A program made the translations under genes and the position numbers. The notes beneath the pieces are model-generated. The model made no database searches. It saw only the letters and a list, made by a program, of their open reading frames with translations, and was not told the origin of the DNA. Source: Phormidium tenue FACHB-1050 (GTDB lineage Bacteria > Cyanobacteriota > Cyanobacteriia > Pseudanabaenales > Pseudanabaenaceae). Taken from it: a stretch of 38,304 bases of DNA. Below are positions 17,579 to 26,745 of the stretch, in pieces. Numbering within the stretch: the stretch's first letter is position 1; every line of letters starts with the position of its first letter. Where the stretch lies: NCBI RefSeq assembly GCF_014696925.1, contig NZ_JACJQY010000049.1, positions 1 through 38,304 of the forward strand, given 5' to 3'.

Positions 17579-17626
17579 TCCAAAAGGGAAAGGAGCGCTG
17601 TGCGCTCCTTTCCCTTTTGGATTTTT
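17579..17626 (+). terminator. groEL terminator
   Basis: Arms 17579-17598 and 17602-17621 are perfect over 20 bp around TGT, and ATTTTTAT follows. It ends the groES-groEL transcript. Confidence 0.85.
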
Positions 17627-17640
17627 ATCCCAAATATACC

Positions 17641-17695
17641 AAACCCAAAACTTTTGAAAGTGTTGCTTTGCAACACTTTCAAAAGTTTTGGGTTT
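17641..17695. repeat. 55-bp hairpin, 26-bp arms, GTGTTGC core
   Basis: Arms 17641-17666 and 17670-17695 are perfect around TTT. The inner GTGTTGC recurs at 25988-26050, and GCGTTGC at 19326-19374. The tip AAACCC is shared with 13108 and 38138. Confidence 0.8.
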
Positions 17696-17716
17696 GAGCG
17701 CAAAGCGCTGTAACAT

Positions 17717-17824
17717 TTATACCAAAACACTAAATGGCTATGCCATTTAGTGTTTTTAAAACCCTTACTGGGTTTGTTTTTTAATTCACAAAAGTGTTGC
17801 CACACTTTGCGTGAATTGGTATTA
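17717..17824. repeat. TAATACC MITE, copy C
   Basis: It begins TTATACCAAAACAC and ends GTGAATTGGTATTA. The middle ACCCTTACTGGGTTTG is shared with copy B. The inner palindrome is TAAATGGCTATGCCATTTA, where copy B has ACAAAATGGC..GCCATTTTGT; both arms changed together. Confidence 0.85.
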
Positions 17825-17857
17825 CATAACTGAATGTTACGTGGAATAAAGATTGCC

Positions 17858-17955
17858 CTCACCCCCCAGCCCACTCTCCCAAAGAGGAGAGGGGGAGCAA
17901 AGTCCAGAAAATTCTTGTTCCCCTCGCCCTTTGGGAGAGGGGCTAGGGGTGAGAG
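17858..17955. repeat. imperfect inverted repeat, CTCTCCCAAAG type
   Basis: CCTCACCCCCCAGCCC..CTCTCCCAAAG on the left is inverse to CTTTGGGAGAGGGGCTAGGGG on the right. The outer flanks TTACGTGGA (17834-17842) and TCCACGTAA (17968-17976) are also inverse, so one repeat may be nested in another. Confidence 0.6.
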
Positions 17956-18005
17956 TCTTAGAAATTTCCACGTAACGTAAGTTACATAATCTGTAAGGTG
18001 AATGG

Positions 18006-19271
18006 ATGCTCTGGAAAACGACTGAAGACGATGAATTGAGTTTAGAGTGGAACTGGCTACAAAACGTTGCTATTTTTATGGTGATTAGTAATGTTTTTAT
18101 GCCAGTTTTTGCTTCATTACTGGCTTTGAGAGTTCTCTTTCGCCATGGATGGAGAGCGATCGCCACACCAGTTAATCAAGCTTATTTCGGGCTGTCGTTA
18201 TGGATGATTTTCACCACCATCATCGCATTCAATATCCCCACAGCCGCAGGTGGATTAGCGAATTTCTTACCATATTTTTTCTTGACTGCCATTACTAGCT
18301 ATATAATTCGTACCCCAACTCAGTTTATTCATTTTCTATGGTTACTGGTACTGAGTTCCTTGATGGTGAGCGGTTTTGGCGTTTTACAGGCAGTTATCGA
18401 TCGCCCCGATTGGATATTCCCAAAAGTGATTTTTGATAGCTATCCGATTCCGATGGGATTTAGTCCCGATCGCCGCATCCAGTCATTTTTTGGTCATTTC
18501 AATGAAACGGCTGCTTACTTGTTAATGATCCTCCCGATCGCCTTACATTTTGCACTCGGCAAAGTTAAAAGCATCTCCAAATCTCAACAAGTGATCGCGG
18601 CTATAGCCCTTGCATTAGGAACATGTGTACTAGTTCTGACTGGTTCACGCAATGCTTGGGGACTCGCCATATTAGGTGCTGTAGCGTTAGCAATGTATTA
18701 CCGTCAATGGCTGCTAGTAGCAGGATTTGGAATTATCTCGCTTTTGATTACATGGGGTGTATTTGGACAGAAATTTGGTTTGGGTGGTGAAGCTGTGCGA
18801 TCACTATTACCAGAAGGATTTGTCAATCGCTTAGCTAGTACAGTTGATCCAAGTTTAGGCGCGTATGCTTCCACAGCCGATCGCCTGAATGTATGGCAAT
18901 TTGCGCTTTCTCTGATTTCTCAGCATCCAATTCAGGGTTGGGGGCTACGCAATTTTCCACTTGTGGCGCAGTCTATGGGCTACGACTTGCGCGGGTTACC
19001 CCATGAGCATAATTTGTTTTTAGCGATCGCAGTTGGCGCAGGAATTCCTGCGCTATTAGGGTTTATCGGTATCATCGGCTGGACAATCTGGACATCGCTT
19101 AAATCAGCACTAATCAAAGACTCAGAAGGAATGATCGTCGTAGTTACGATTGGGGTGATGCTTTTTTTGATGTCAGGTTGGTTAGATTTAGTACTCTATG
19201 AACCACGTCTGAGTATGGTGTTATGGCTTTTGCTAGGTGGGATGTATGGCTTAACCAGACATAACAAGTAA
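18006..19271 (+). CDS. O-antigen ligase / Wzy-family polytopic membrane protein
   Basis: The protein has 421 residues with about ten hydrophobic spans. The Wzy_C/WaaL-type core is visible in order: SFFGHFNETAAYLLMILP, LTGSRNAWGLAI, a long extracytoplasmic loop with LNVWQFALSLISQHPIQGWG, and LPHEHNLFLAIAVGAGIP, where the histidine before HN-L is the conserved position of the family. These proteins join or polymerise glycans on the outer face of the plasma membrane; the cyanobacterial IctB family shares the fold. The exact substrate cannot be told. AAGGTG lies about 8 nt before the ATG. No other polysaccharide gene is adjacent. Confidence 0.85.
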   Translation: MLWKTTEDDELSLEWNWLQNVAIFMVISNVFMPVFASLLALRVLFRHGWRAIATPVNQAYFGLSLWMIFTTIIAFNIPTAAGGLANFLPYFFLTAITSYIIRTPTQFIHFLWLLVLSSLMVSGFGVLQAVIDRPDWIFPKVIFDSYPIPMGFSPDRRIQSFFGHFNETAAYLLMILPIALHFALGKVKSISKSQQVIAAIALALGTCVLVLTGSRNAWGLAILGAVALAMYYRQWLLVAGFGIISLLITWGVFGQKFGLGGEAVRSLLPEGFVNRLASTVDPSLGAYASTADRLNVWQFALSLISQHPIQGWGLRNFPLVAQSMGYDLRGLPHEHNLFLAIAVGAGIPALLGFIGIIGWTIWTSLKSALIKDSEGMIVVVTIGVMLFLMSGWLDLVLYEPRLSMVLWLLLGGMYGLTRHNK

Positions 19272-19325
19272 AGGCGGCGCTTTGCACCGTCTTTACTTAC
19301 AGCGATTAGCGCTTAAACCCAAATC

Positions 19326-19374
19326 AAGAAAAACTTTGAAAGCGTTGCTTCGCAACGCTTTCAAAGTTTTTCTT
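19326..19374. repeat. hairpin with GCGTTGC core
   Basis: Arms 19326-19348 and 19352-19374 are perfect over 23 bp around TTC. It lies between two convergent genes. A decayed GGCGGCGC-type half (near 19274-19298) sits just left. Confidence 0.75.
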
Positions 19375-19402
19375 ATGGCTCGGTTGATCGGCAAGTGCTG
19401 TA

Positions 19403-19954
19403 TTAACCCAAGGCAGGCATAACTCTGGGTAGCTCAAGGCGTTGTTGAGTGGTAGGGCGACGTGTACGACCTGAAAGTCGGAAACTCAGGCTTTGTAGCT
19501 CAATATGCAATTGGCGATTTTCTTTTTGGAGAGCTTCAATCTTTTGTTTGATGGGGACAATCCGCTCTGCAAACTTAGCCCGATAAATATTTGGCAACTC
19601 CTGTACAACTTGCTCTAGCATCCGATTACGATCGCTCATTTCTTGGATGGTGTGACGCAATTCTAAAGCTTCGCGATCGCGATCTTGGATGAGTGCTTGT
19701 GACAAGGCTAATTGATTTTCGACTAGCGCTAGTTTTTCTGCCAAACAGCGCATTTCTTCTGAATGCTGCTCATGCACCTCAGCATTGGGCAGAAAGGCAG
19801 TATTTCCTTTGACCAAACGAAAAAGCTCTTCAGAAAGCTGTTGTACTAGCAGATCCTTTTGTTCTAAGTCAACCTTAAGTAAATTGATTTCCTTCTGAAG
19901 ATTGGCTGTCATGTTTTCGGAGGGATTCGCGATGGCATTTACGGTGGCATTCAT
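19403..19954 (-). CDS. coiled-coil protein, conserved cyanobacterial type
   Basis: The protein has 183 residues. A heptad-rich coiled coil runs from about residue 18 to 60 (LQKEINLLKVDLEQKDLLVQ, then LSEELFRLVKGN) and again from about 65 to 160, with a proline at about 121 as a break (VVQELPNIYRAKF). The C-terminus is basic and Pro-rich (GRTRRPTTQQRLELPRVMPAL). No membrane segment is present. It resembles the conserved cyanobacterial family sometimes named after Npun_F5560, by memory only; function is unknown. The gene is isolated between two hairpin-marked gaps. Confidence 0.75.
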   Translation of the reverse strand: MNATVNAIANPSENMTANLQKEINLLKVDLEQKDLLVQQLSEELFRLVKGNTAFLPNAEVHEQHSEEMRCLAEKLALVENQLALSQALIQDRDREALELRHTIQEMSDRNRMLEQVVQELPNIYRAKFAERIVPIKQKIEALQKENRQLHIELQSLSFRLSGRTRRPTTQQRLELPRVMPALG

Positions 19955-20095
19955 AGGTGCAATTCATTAAGGGAATTTAGGCTAAGATATATATCACACA
20001 AGTACTCAGTTGGCAATTTACATTTTTTAATTTCAGCAATTCTTATGGTGAAATCAATTTCAGGGTTTTCATCGCCACTTGTGTTAGAACCAATC

Positions 20096-20150
20096 AAAAC
20101 CCAAATATGGTGAGGCGGAGCAAAGCTCTGCCTCACCATATTTGGGTTTT
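20096..20150. repeat. 55-bp hairpin, 26-bp arms, AAAACCC tips
   Basis: Arms 20096-20121 and 20125-20150 pair over 26 bp with a single G-T type mismatch, loop AAA. It stands in the 315-bp divergent gap between the coiled-coil gene and tldD; the rest of that gap is AT-rich and should hold both promoters. Confidence 0.78.
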
Positions 20151-20269
20151 AGGCTTCTACAAAAATAATGAATATTTCTGTAGAAACTATTATTTATCCA
20201 CTAAAATGATATTTTTATTGCGATAATTTCCAGTAAGATGCATCAAGGGCATTTCTGTGAGCTTTATAT

Positions 20270-21658
20270 ATGGACATATGGCAAGTTAAAGATCAAATTT
20301 CGAGCTTAGTGCAGAAATATAAACCACAGGTAGATTTTTTTGCGATTCGGCTAGAGCGATCGCAGGGAGCAGATATCTTTTTACGTAGTGGCAAAGTTGA
20401 GACTCTGAGTACGGGTATCTCGATTGGTGGACAGGTGAGAGCTTGCCATCGAGGCGGATGGGGATTTGCGAGTTTTAATAATTTGGATAATTTGGAAGCC
20501 AAACTTCAAGAGGCGATCGCCGCAGCCAAATGGGTGGGTAATGAAGAAACTGTTTTAGCTGACGTAGAACCTTTGCAAGCAAAAGTATCACTGATTCAAG
20601 AAAATCCCCATCAGATCGCACTTATTGATAAAAAGAATTTATGCGCTCACTACACAGATATTTTGCGATCGGTTTCGGATCGGGTAGTTAGTACCTCTGT
20701 CCGCTATGGCGACTGTACGCAACAAATGATATTTGCCACATCAGAAGGCACAATGATCGAGCAGGAATGGGCTGATTGGGAGTTAAGATGTTCCGCGATC
20801 GCGAGAGATGGTGATACCGTCCAAACTGGTCGTGAAACCTTTGGTTCAAGGCGTGCTTATGCGGATTTACTTAATTTGGAGCAGCAAGTGATTGGTGCAT
20901 CTCAACGCGCTGTAGCGGCTTTAGGCTTACCGACGGTACAAGGCAATACTTACACAGTAGTAATCGATCCAATTTTGGCGGGATTGTTTGTGCATGAAGC
21001 CTTTGGGCATCTCTCAGAAGCAGATATGCTCTATGAAAATCCTGACATGTTAGAAACGATGAGCATTGGTAGAAGATTTGGCTCAAAAGACTTACAGATA
21101 TTTGATGGCGCAGCAGTGGCTGAGCATCGGGGTAGTTATCTTTATGATGATGAAGGTGTGCCTGCGACAACAACACAATTAATCGCCGATGGTGTATTAG
21201 TTGGTAGGTTGCATTCGCGGGAGACAGCAGGAAAGTTGGGTGAGCAAGTAACTGGAAACGCTAGATGTTTGGATTATCACTATCCGCCCATAGTGAGGAT
21301 GACTAATACTTGGATTGGTCGTGGCAAAACCCCTGTGGCGGACTTGTTTAATGATATTCCTGTGGGTGTGTACGCCAAAAACTGGCAAGGCGGCATGACC
21401 AATGGCGAGATGTTTACCTTTACCGCAGGGGAAGCATGGATGATTCGCAATGGCAAAATTGCTGAGCCTGTCAAGGATGTAACGCTTTCAGGAAATGCCT
21501 TTGAGACATTACAGGACATTGAGGCGATCGGCAATGACTTTCTGTGGGATGAGTCTGGCGGTTGCGGAAAAGGCGGACAAAGTGGGCTAGCAGTTGGTTG
21601 TGGTTCGCCGAGCTTAAGAATTAAGAATGCGATCATTGGAGGGGAAACCCATGCCTAG
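20270..21658 (+). CDS. tldD: metallopeptidase TldD family (PmbA/TldD)
   Basis: The protein has 462 residues. The zinc-binding HEAFGH motif (242-247) followed by LSEADM is the TldD active site, and the conserved C-terminal block has MTNTWIGRGKTPV and CGKGGQSGLAVGCGSP. TldD works with TldE in other bacteria to degrade modified or unfolded peptides; tldE is not in the window. It is cytosolic with no signal peptide. The last codons overlap the start of the histidine kinase by 8 bp, so the two are probably co-translated. A substrate link between them is not obvious. Confidence 0.93.
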   Translation: MDIWQVKDQISSLVQKYKPQVDFFAIRLERSQGADIFLRSGKVETLSTGISIGGQVRACHRGGWGFASFNNLDNLEAKLQEAIAAAKWVGNEETVLADVEPLQAKVSLIQENPHQIALIDKKNLCAHYTDILRSVSDRVVSTSVRYGDCTQQMIFATSEGTMIEQEWADWELRCSAIARDGDTVQTGRETFGSRRAYADLLNLEQQVIGASQRAVAALGLPTVQGNTYTVVIDPILAGLFVHEAFGHLSEADMLYENPDMLETMSIGRRFGSKDLQIFDGAAVAEHRGSYLYDDEGVPATTTQLIADGVLVGRLHSRETAGKLGEQVTGNARCLDYHYPPIVRMTNTWIGRGKTPVADLFNDIPVGVYAKNWQGGMTNGEMFTFTAGEAWMIRNGKIAEPVKDVTLSGNAFETLQDIEAIGNDFLWDESGGCGKGGQSGLAVGCGSPSLRIKNAIIGGETHA

Positions 21659-23258
21659 AGTCAAAACAGAACTTAAATCAGTTAACTTCCAATTAGTCCA
21701 AACGATCGCCGATCAGCAATTAACTGAAGATCGTTTGAATTTGCAGCTTAATCGATTAAGACTAATGTACGATTTTGTATCGGCTTTGAATGCTGCTCAA
21801 ACGGTTAAGGAAATTTATCAAGTTGCTTTAAATGGAATCTGTCCGCCATTACGAACTTCACGGGCAGCCCTGATCATTACGGAGTCTTACCAAGGTTTAA
21901 GATATCAAGAATCTATAGGGCTTAGTCAAAAATACAAACAGGCTATCGAAGCTTTTTTTGAAGATGCATCTCATCAAGTAGAATCAAAATTTCGATCTTT
22001 TCCTTACTGTGCAATACTGCCTAGCGATCGCCACTTACAGAGCATCTGTCAAGAAGAAGGTATTGGAGCGATCGCCGTCTTTCCATTAGAGTACGAACAT
22101 CGACATTTAGGAGATATTGTCGCGTATTTTGATGCGCCCAGACAGTTCACCGAAGAAGAAGTCCAATTAACACAAACCATAGTTACTTATATTGCGATCG
22201 CGCTAACCCGTAAGCAAGCAGAACAAGCTCTTAAAGAGAGCCAGCAATTTATTCAACGGATCACCGATACAATTCCGAATATTCTTTATATCTACGATGT
22301 AGAAGAGAAACAGAATATTTATTGTAATCAGTCTATTACTCATATTCTCGGTTACTCCTTGTCAGAAATTCAGTCCATGGGTGATTCCTTACTGCAAAAC
22401 ATCGTGCATCCTGAAGACTTTGTGAAAGTAAGGGAGCACCATGATCATGTACGCGATCAAAAATCAGAAGATTTATTTTTTATAGAATATCGGATGCGCG
22501 ATGTTCATGGTAAATGGAAATGGTTTTATAGCCAAGAAACTATATTTTTACGAAATCCTGATGGTGCAGTTAAGCAAATAATCGGTGCAGCCTCAGATAT
22601 TACAGAATTGAAAGAAGCAGAAACCAGACTCCACTCATCACTTTCCGAGAAGGAAGTTTTATTAAGAGAAGTCCACCATCGTGTTAAAAACAATCTGAGT
22701 GTGGTCGATAGTTTACTGTCAATGCAAGCTCGTTATATCGATGATGCCGCTGCTTTGAGAGCGATTTCAGACAGTCAGCGACGAATTCATACAATGTCCC
22801 TGATTCATGAGCAGTTGTATCAATCTCAGGATGTGGATAAGGTTGATTTTTGTGAATATCTCCAACGTTTAGTTGTTAATCTTTATAGCTCTACAAATTT
22901 TAATGCTAGCCAAGTTGAATTAAAGCTAGATGTTAAGCCCACTCTATTAAATATTGACACAGCAATTTCGATGGGATTAATTGTCAATGAACTATTAACT
23001 AATGCTTTCAAGTATGCATTCCCAAATAATATGACAGGGGTGATTGAGGTGAGTTTATACGAATCTACTGACCCTCATAATTTACATTTAGTGATTCGAG
23101 ATAATGGAATAGGAATTCCTAAAAATGTTGACTTTAATGGAACTACTTCTCTGGGACTCCGATTAGTGAGGATTTTAGCGCAACAATTGAGAGCTACTTT
23201 AGATTTATCCTGTTCTGTTGGAGCAAGTTTTCATTTTACTTTTCAGGAAAATTTATGA
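21651..23258 (+). CDS. GAF-PAS sensor histidine kinase (HisKA_2 type)
   Basis: From the ATG at 21651 the protein has 535 residues. GGAGGGG lies just upstream, whereas the earlier ATG at 21627 has no site. A GAF domain covers about 35-185, a PAS/PAC domain about 205-325 (NILYIYDVEEKQNIYCNQSI; GKWKWFYSQE), and a HisKA_2 dimer domain follows with the phospho-acceptor in EVHHRVKNNLSVVDSLLSMQ, then the HATPase with NELLTNAFKYAF, DNGIGIP and SLGLRLV. No membrane helix is seen, so it is a soluble sensor. No response regulator is adjacent. The ligand is unknown; the GAF domain lacks an obvious bilin-binding Cys motif. Confidence 0.9.
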   Translation: MPRVKTELKSVNFQLVQTIADQQLTEDRLNLQLNRLRLMYDFVSALNAAQTVKEIYQVALNGICPPLRTSRAALIITESYQGLRYQESIGLSQKYKQAIEAFFEDASHQVESKFRSFPYCAILPSDRHLQSICQEEGIGAIAVFPLEYEHRHLGDIVAYFDAPRQFTEEEVQLTQTIVTYIAIALTRKQAEQALKESQQFIQRITDTIPNILYIYDVEEKQNIYCNQSITHILGYSLSEIQSMGDSLLQNIVHPEDFVKVREHHDHVRDQKSEDLFFIEYRMRDVHGKWKWFYSQETIFLRNPDGAVKQIIGAASDITELKEAETRLHSSLSEKEVLLREVHHRVKNNLSVVDSLLSMQARYIDDAAALRAISDSQRRIHTMSLIHEQLYQSQDVDKVDFCEYLQRLVVNLYSSTNFNASQVELKLDVKPTLLNIDTAISMGLIVNELLTNAFKYAFPNNMTGVIEVSLYESTDPHNLHLVIRDNGIGIPKNVDFNGTTSLGLRLVRILAQQLRATLDLSCSVGASFHFTFQENL

Positions 23259-23362
23259 TCACAAAATTGCAAATATATCGTCTCAAACATAATTTGCGTC
23301 CTAAAGTTGATTAGGATCGATAATTAAGTTAAGTTTTCGTAAAGAATTAAAAATAACAACGT

Positions 23363-25963
23363 ATGTTATCAGCCTACCGTGATCATGTTGCCGAACGCGC
23401 TCAGCAAGGGATTCCGCCTTTGCCCTTGAATGCTCAGCAAACCTCTGCGCTTTGTGAGCTATTGCAAAATCCCCCCACAGGCGAAGAGGAATTTTTATTA
23501 TTGTTGCTGCGCGATCGCATTCCCCCGGGAGTCGATCAGGCTGCCTATGTAAAAGCAGGATGGCTAACCGCGATCGCAAAGGGTGAACATACATCGCCTC
23601 TAGTTTCACCCACAAGAGCTGTAGAGCTACTCGGCACGATGGTAGGTGGCTATAACGTCCAAACCCTAATTGATTTGCTGACCAATGACCAATTGGGTGA
23701 TCTCGCCGCCACAGCCCTAAAGAAAACCCTGTTAGTGTTTGATGCGTTTAACCAAGTTTTAGAACTATCAAAGACCAATACCAGAGCGCGATCGGTGATC
23801 GAGTCATGGGCTGCCGCCGAATGGTTTACTAGTCGTCCTGTATTGCCTGAAACTGTGACTGTGACAGTTTTTAAAGTCACAGGCGAAATCAATACTGATG
23901 ACTTCTCACCTGCTTCTCAAGCTTTCTCTCGCCCTGATATTCCCCTCCATGCCTTGAGTATGTTGGAATCAATGATGCCTGAAGGTTTGCAAAAGATTGC
24001 AGAACTCAAGCAAAAAGGACATCCCGTTGCCTTTGTTGGTGATGTTGTGGGAACAGGTTCTTCGCGCAAATCAGCGATTAACTCGGTACTATGGCATATT
24101 GGCAACGATATTCCGTTTATTCCCAACAAGCGATCGGGTGGTGTGATTCTTGGTAGCACGATCGCGCCGATTTTCTTTAACACTGCCGAAGATGCAGGTG
24201 CATTGCCGATTCAGTGCGATGTCTCTAAGTTGGAAATGGGTGATGTAATTACGATTCACACTCGTGATGGCAAAATCACCAACGCCGCAGGAGAAACACT
24301 TTCTACCTTTAGCCTCACTCCTGACACGATCGCGGATGAAGTTCGCGCAGGTGGTAGAATCCCCCTACTAATTGGACGTAGTTTGACTGCTAAAACTCGC
24401 CATGCGATCGGGCTTCCCGCCAGTGATGCATTTATCCTTCCTTCTACTCCTGCGGACACTGGTAAAGGCTATACCCTCGCCCAAAAGATGGTCGGTAAAG
24501 CTTGCGGCGTAGCTGGTGTGCGCCCCTATACTTCCTGTGAACCACTGATGACCACCGTTGGTTCTCAAGATACAACTGGTCCGATGACCCGAGATGAGTT
24601 GCAAGAGCTTGCCTGCCTAGGATTTAGCGCTGACCTAGTAATTCAGAGTTTCTGTCACACGGCAGCTTATCCTAAGCCCACCGACATCAAAACCCATAAG
24701 GAACTTCCTGATTTCTTCTCTAATCGTGGTGGCGTAGCGCTGCGTCCCAATGATGGGATTATCCACTCTTGGCTAAATCGGATGCTCTTGCCTGATACCG
24801 TTGGAACTGGTGGCGATTCCCATACTCGTTTTCCCCTCGGTATCTCTTTCCCCGCAGGTTCAGGGCTAGTTGCCTTCGCTGCGGCTCTTGGTATTATGCC
24901 TTTGGATATGCCTGAGTCAGTGCTAGTGCGCTTCACTGGCGAATTGCAAGCTGGTGTCACCCTGCGCGATGTGGTCAATGCCATTCCCTATATCGCCATT
25001 CAAAGAGGCTTGCTGACGGTCGAGAAGAAGAATAAAAAGAATGTCTTCGCAGGTCGGATTATGGAAATCGAAGGTTTGCCAGATCTCAAAGTGGAACAAG
25101 CCTTTGAACTCACTGATGCTACTGCCGAGCGTTCCTGCTCTGGTAGCACCATTAAGCTCAGTACTGAAACAGTTGCCGAATATTTGCGATCGAACATTGC
25201 CTTGATGAAGAACATGATCGCTCGTGGCTATAGCGATCCTAAGACCCTCTTGCGACGCATTGCCAAAATGGAAGAATGGCTTGCTAATCCTGTCCTGATG
25301 GAAGCTGATCCTGATGCTGAATATGCGGAAATCATTGAGATTGATCTTAATGAAATTAAGGAACCAATTGTTGCTGCACCTAACGATCCTGACAATGTGA
25401 AGTTACTCTCGGAAGTAGCAGGCGATCGCGTGGATGAAGTATTTATCGGCTCTTGCATGACCAACATCGGACATTATCGCGCCGCTGCCAAGGTTCTCGA
25501 AAAAGAAGCGGCTGTTAAGGCACGTCTCTGGGTCGCACCACCCACCCGCATGGATGAATTTCAACTCAAAGAAGAGGGGATTTACAGCACTTTTGGTGTA
25601 GCGGGAGCTAGAACTGAAGTCCCTGGTTGCTCTCTCTGCATGGGTAACCAAGCAAGGGTTGCCGATGGCGCAACGGTGTTCTCAACATCCACTCGCAACT
25701 TCAATAATCGGATGGGCAAAGATGCTCAGGTGTATCTTGGTTCGGCGGAATTAGCAGCAGTCTGTGCCTTGATGGGTAAGATTCCTACTGTGGATGAGTA
25801 CAAAGCGATCGTCACTAAGAAGATCGATCCTTTTGCAAGTTCTCTTTATCGCTATCTTAATTTTGACCAGATTGCCAATTTTGAAGATCAAGGTCGAGTG
25901 ATTCCCTTAGACCAAATGCCTCGCATTGAGGACATTTTGGGTATGCCCGTAGCTGCGAAGTAG
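23363..25963 (+). CDS. acnB: aconitate hydratase B / 2-methylisocitrate dehydratase
   Basis: The protein has 866 residues, the usual AcnB length. An N-terminal helical repeat domain (about 1-155) precedes the swivel domain ([26 protein letters not shown]) and the catalytic core. The 4Fe-4S ligands are C698 in FIGSCMTN and C756 and C759 in GCSLCMGN. Substrate residues lie in [20 protein letters not shown]. It interconverts citrate and isocitrate in the cyanobacterial TCA branch that feeds 2-oxoglutarate to nitrogen assimilation. It is a single gene, convergent with the methyltransferase. Confidence 0.96.
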   Translation: MLSAYRDHVAERAQQGIPPLPLNAQQTSALCELLQNPPTGEEEFLLLLLRDRIPPGVDQAAYVKAGWLTAIAKGEHTSPLVSPTRAVELLGTMVGGYNVQTLIDLLTNDQLGDLAATALKKTLLVFDAFNQVLELSKTNTRARSVIESWAAAEWFTSRPVLPETVTVTVFKVTGEINTDDFSPASQAFSRPDIPLHALSMLESMMPEGLQKIAELKQKGHPVAFVGDVVGTGSSRKSAINSVLWHIGNDIPFIPNKRSGGVILGSTIAPIFFNTAEDAGALPIQCDVSKLEMGDVITIHTRDGKITNAAGETLSTFSLTPDTIADEVRAGGRIPLLIGRSLTAKTRHAIGLPASDAFILPSTPADTGKGYTLAQKMVGKACGVAGVRPYTSCEPLMTTVGSQDTTGPMTRDELQELACLGFSADLVIQSFCHTAAYPKPTDIKTHKELPDFFSNRGGVALRPNDGIIHSWLNRMLLPDTVGTGGDSHTRFPLGISFPAGSGLVAFAAALGIMPLDMPESVLVRFTGELQAGVTLRDVVNAIPYIAIQRGLLTVEKKNKKNVFAGRIMEIEGLPDLKVEQAFELTDATAERSCSGSTIKLSTETVAEYLRSNIALMKNMIARGYSDPKTLLRRIAKMEEWLANPVLMEADPDAEYAEIIEIDLNEIKEPIVAAPNDPDNVKLLSEVAGDRVDEVFIGSCMTNIGHYRAAAKVLEKEAAVKARLWVAPPTRMDEFQLKEEGIYSTFGVAGARTEVPGCSLCMGNQARVADGATVFSTSTRNFNNRMGKDAQVYLGSAELAAVCALMGKIPTVDEYKAIVTKKIDPFASSLYRYLNFDQIANFEDQGRVIPLDQMPRIEDILGMPVAAK

Positions 25964-25987
25964 TAATTTACGGCGCAAAGCGCTCAA

Positions 25988-26050
25988 AGCCTGCAAGAAA
26001 TTTTTTAAAAGTGTTGCTTTGCAACACTTTTAAAAAATTTCTTGCAGGCT
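25988..26050. repeat. 63-bp hairpin with 30-bp perfect arms
   Basis: Arms 25988-26017 and 26021-26050 are perfect over 30 bp around TTT. The inner GTGTTGC core is shared with 17641-17695. It abuts the next hairpin with no gap. Confidence 0.82.
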
Positions 26051-26113
26051 AAAAAAAGAGCCAATTTTTTGTGGAGTAGCGAAGCCGCTCCACAAAAAAT
26101 TGGCTCTTTTTTT
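26051..26113. repeat. 63-bp hairpin, 30-bp arms, T7 end; likely bidirectional terminator
   Basis: Arms 26051-26080 and 26084-26113 pair with two mismatches, loop GAA, with A7 on the left and T7 on the right. It sits between acnB and the methyltransferase and ends 1 bp before the latter's stop codon. Confidence 0.8.
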
Positions 26114-26114
26114 G

Positions 26115-26729
26115 CTACGTTTTGATAAAACGAAAATATACAAACTTTTGTTCTTGGTTGGATGGAGTGATATGAACTTCATTGATTGATTCTATTAACT
26201 CAAAATCTGCTCCTAGTTCTGTACTCAGTTTTTTAGAGTCATATTGCACAATTTCAAGTCCACTACATTTTTTCGCTCCGCCGATCGCAAAGGCAGCAAT
26301 AATAAAATGACCACCTAGTCTTAAACTATATTTTAAAGTATTTACGTAACGTTCTCGATCTGATTGCTCTGTTAGAAAATGAAAAACAGCCCGATCATGC
26401 CAAAGTGAAAATTGATGTGGTGGCTGGAATTGAGTAATATCAGCTTCTAACCATTCAATGCTTTTTGCGGAATCACCCAGTCTCTTTTTAGTGCTATCCA
26501 AGGCATTTTCAGAAATATCTAAAACTGACAAATTCGTAAAGCCTTCTTTTTGGAGGTAATCCACTAGTACTGAAGCACCACCACCAACATCAATAATCGC
26601 TTCATCTCTAGCAATTTGAGTACGCCGAATCATCTCCAATGATAATTTTGGCTTTTCTTGATACCAACTCACAGCTAAAGGAGACTTTTCTTGATAAACA
26701 TTTTGCCAGTGGGCTTTTCTGTCCAGCAT
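26115..26729 (-). CDS. class I SAM-dependent methyltransferase
   Basis: From the ATG at 26729 the protein has 204 residues. The SAM-binding loop is AIIDVGGGASVLVDYL (about 44-60), the acidic residue of motif II is in LSVLDISENAL, and WLEADITQF follows. The start MLDRKAHWQNVYQEKSPLAV is typical of a small-molecule methyltransferase family whose members carry HWxxVY-ExK at the N-terminus. The substrate is unknown. An upstream ATG at 26789 would overlap raf1 by 44 bp and add 20 residues that fit no family; the chosen start leaves a 16-bp gap. It is probably cotranscribed after raf1. Confidence 0.85.
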   Translation of the reverse strand: MLDRKAHWQNVYQEKSPLAVSWYQEKPKLSLEMIRRTQIARDEAIIDVGGGASVLVDYLQKEGFTNLSVLDISENALDSTKKRLGDSAKSIEWLEADITQFQPPHQFSLWHDRAVFHFLTEQSDRERYVNTLKYSLRLGGHFIIAAFAIGGAKKCSGLEIVQYDSKKLSTELGADFELIESINEVHITPSNQEQKFVYFRFIKT

Positions 26730-26745
26730 GATGGTTAATTTCTTT

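Larger units (their letters stand above)
17550..18005. other. 456-bp repeat-filled spacer
   Basis: It holds, in order, the groEL terminator (17579-17621), a 55-bp hairpin (17641-17695), a TAATACC MITE (17717-17824) and an imperfect inverted repeat (17858-17955), the last bracketed by TTACGTGGA and TCCACGTAA. No gene is seen. Confidence 0.65.
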
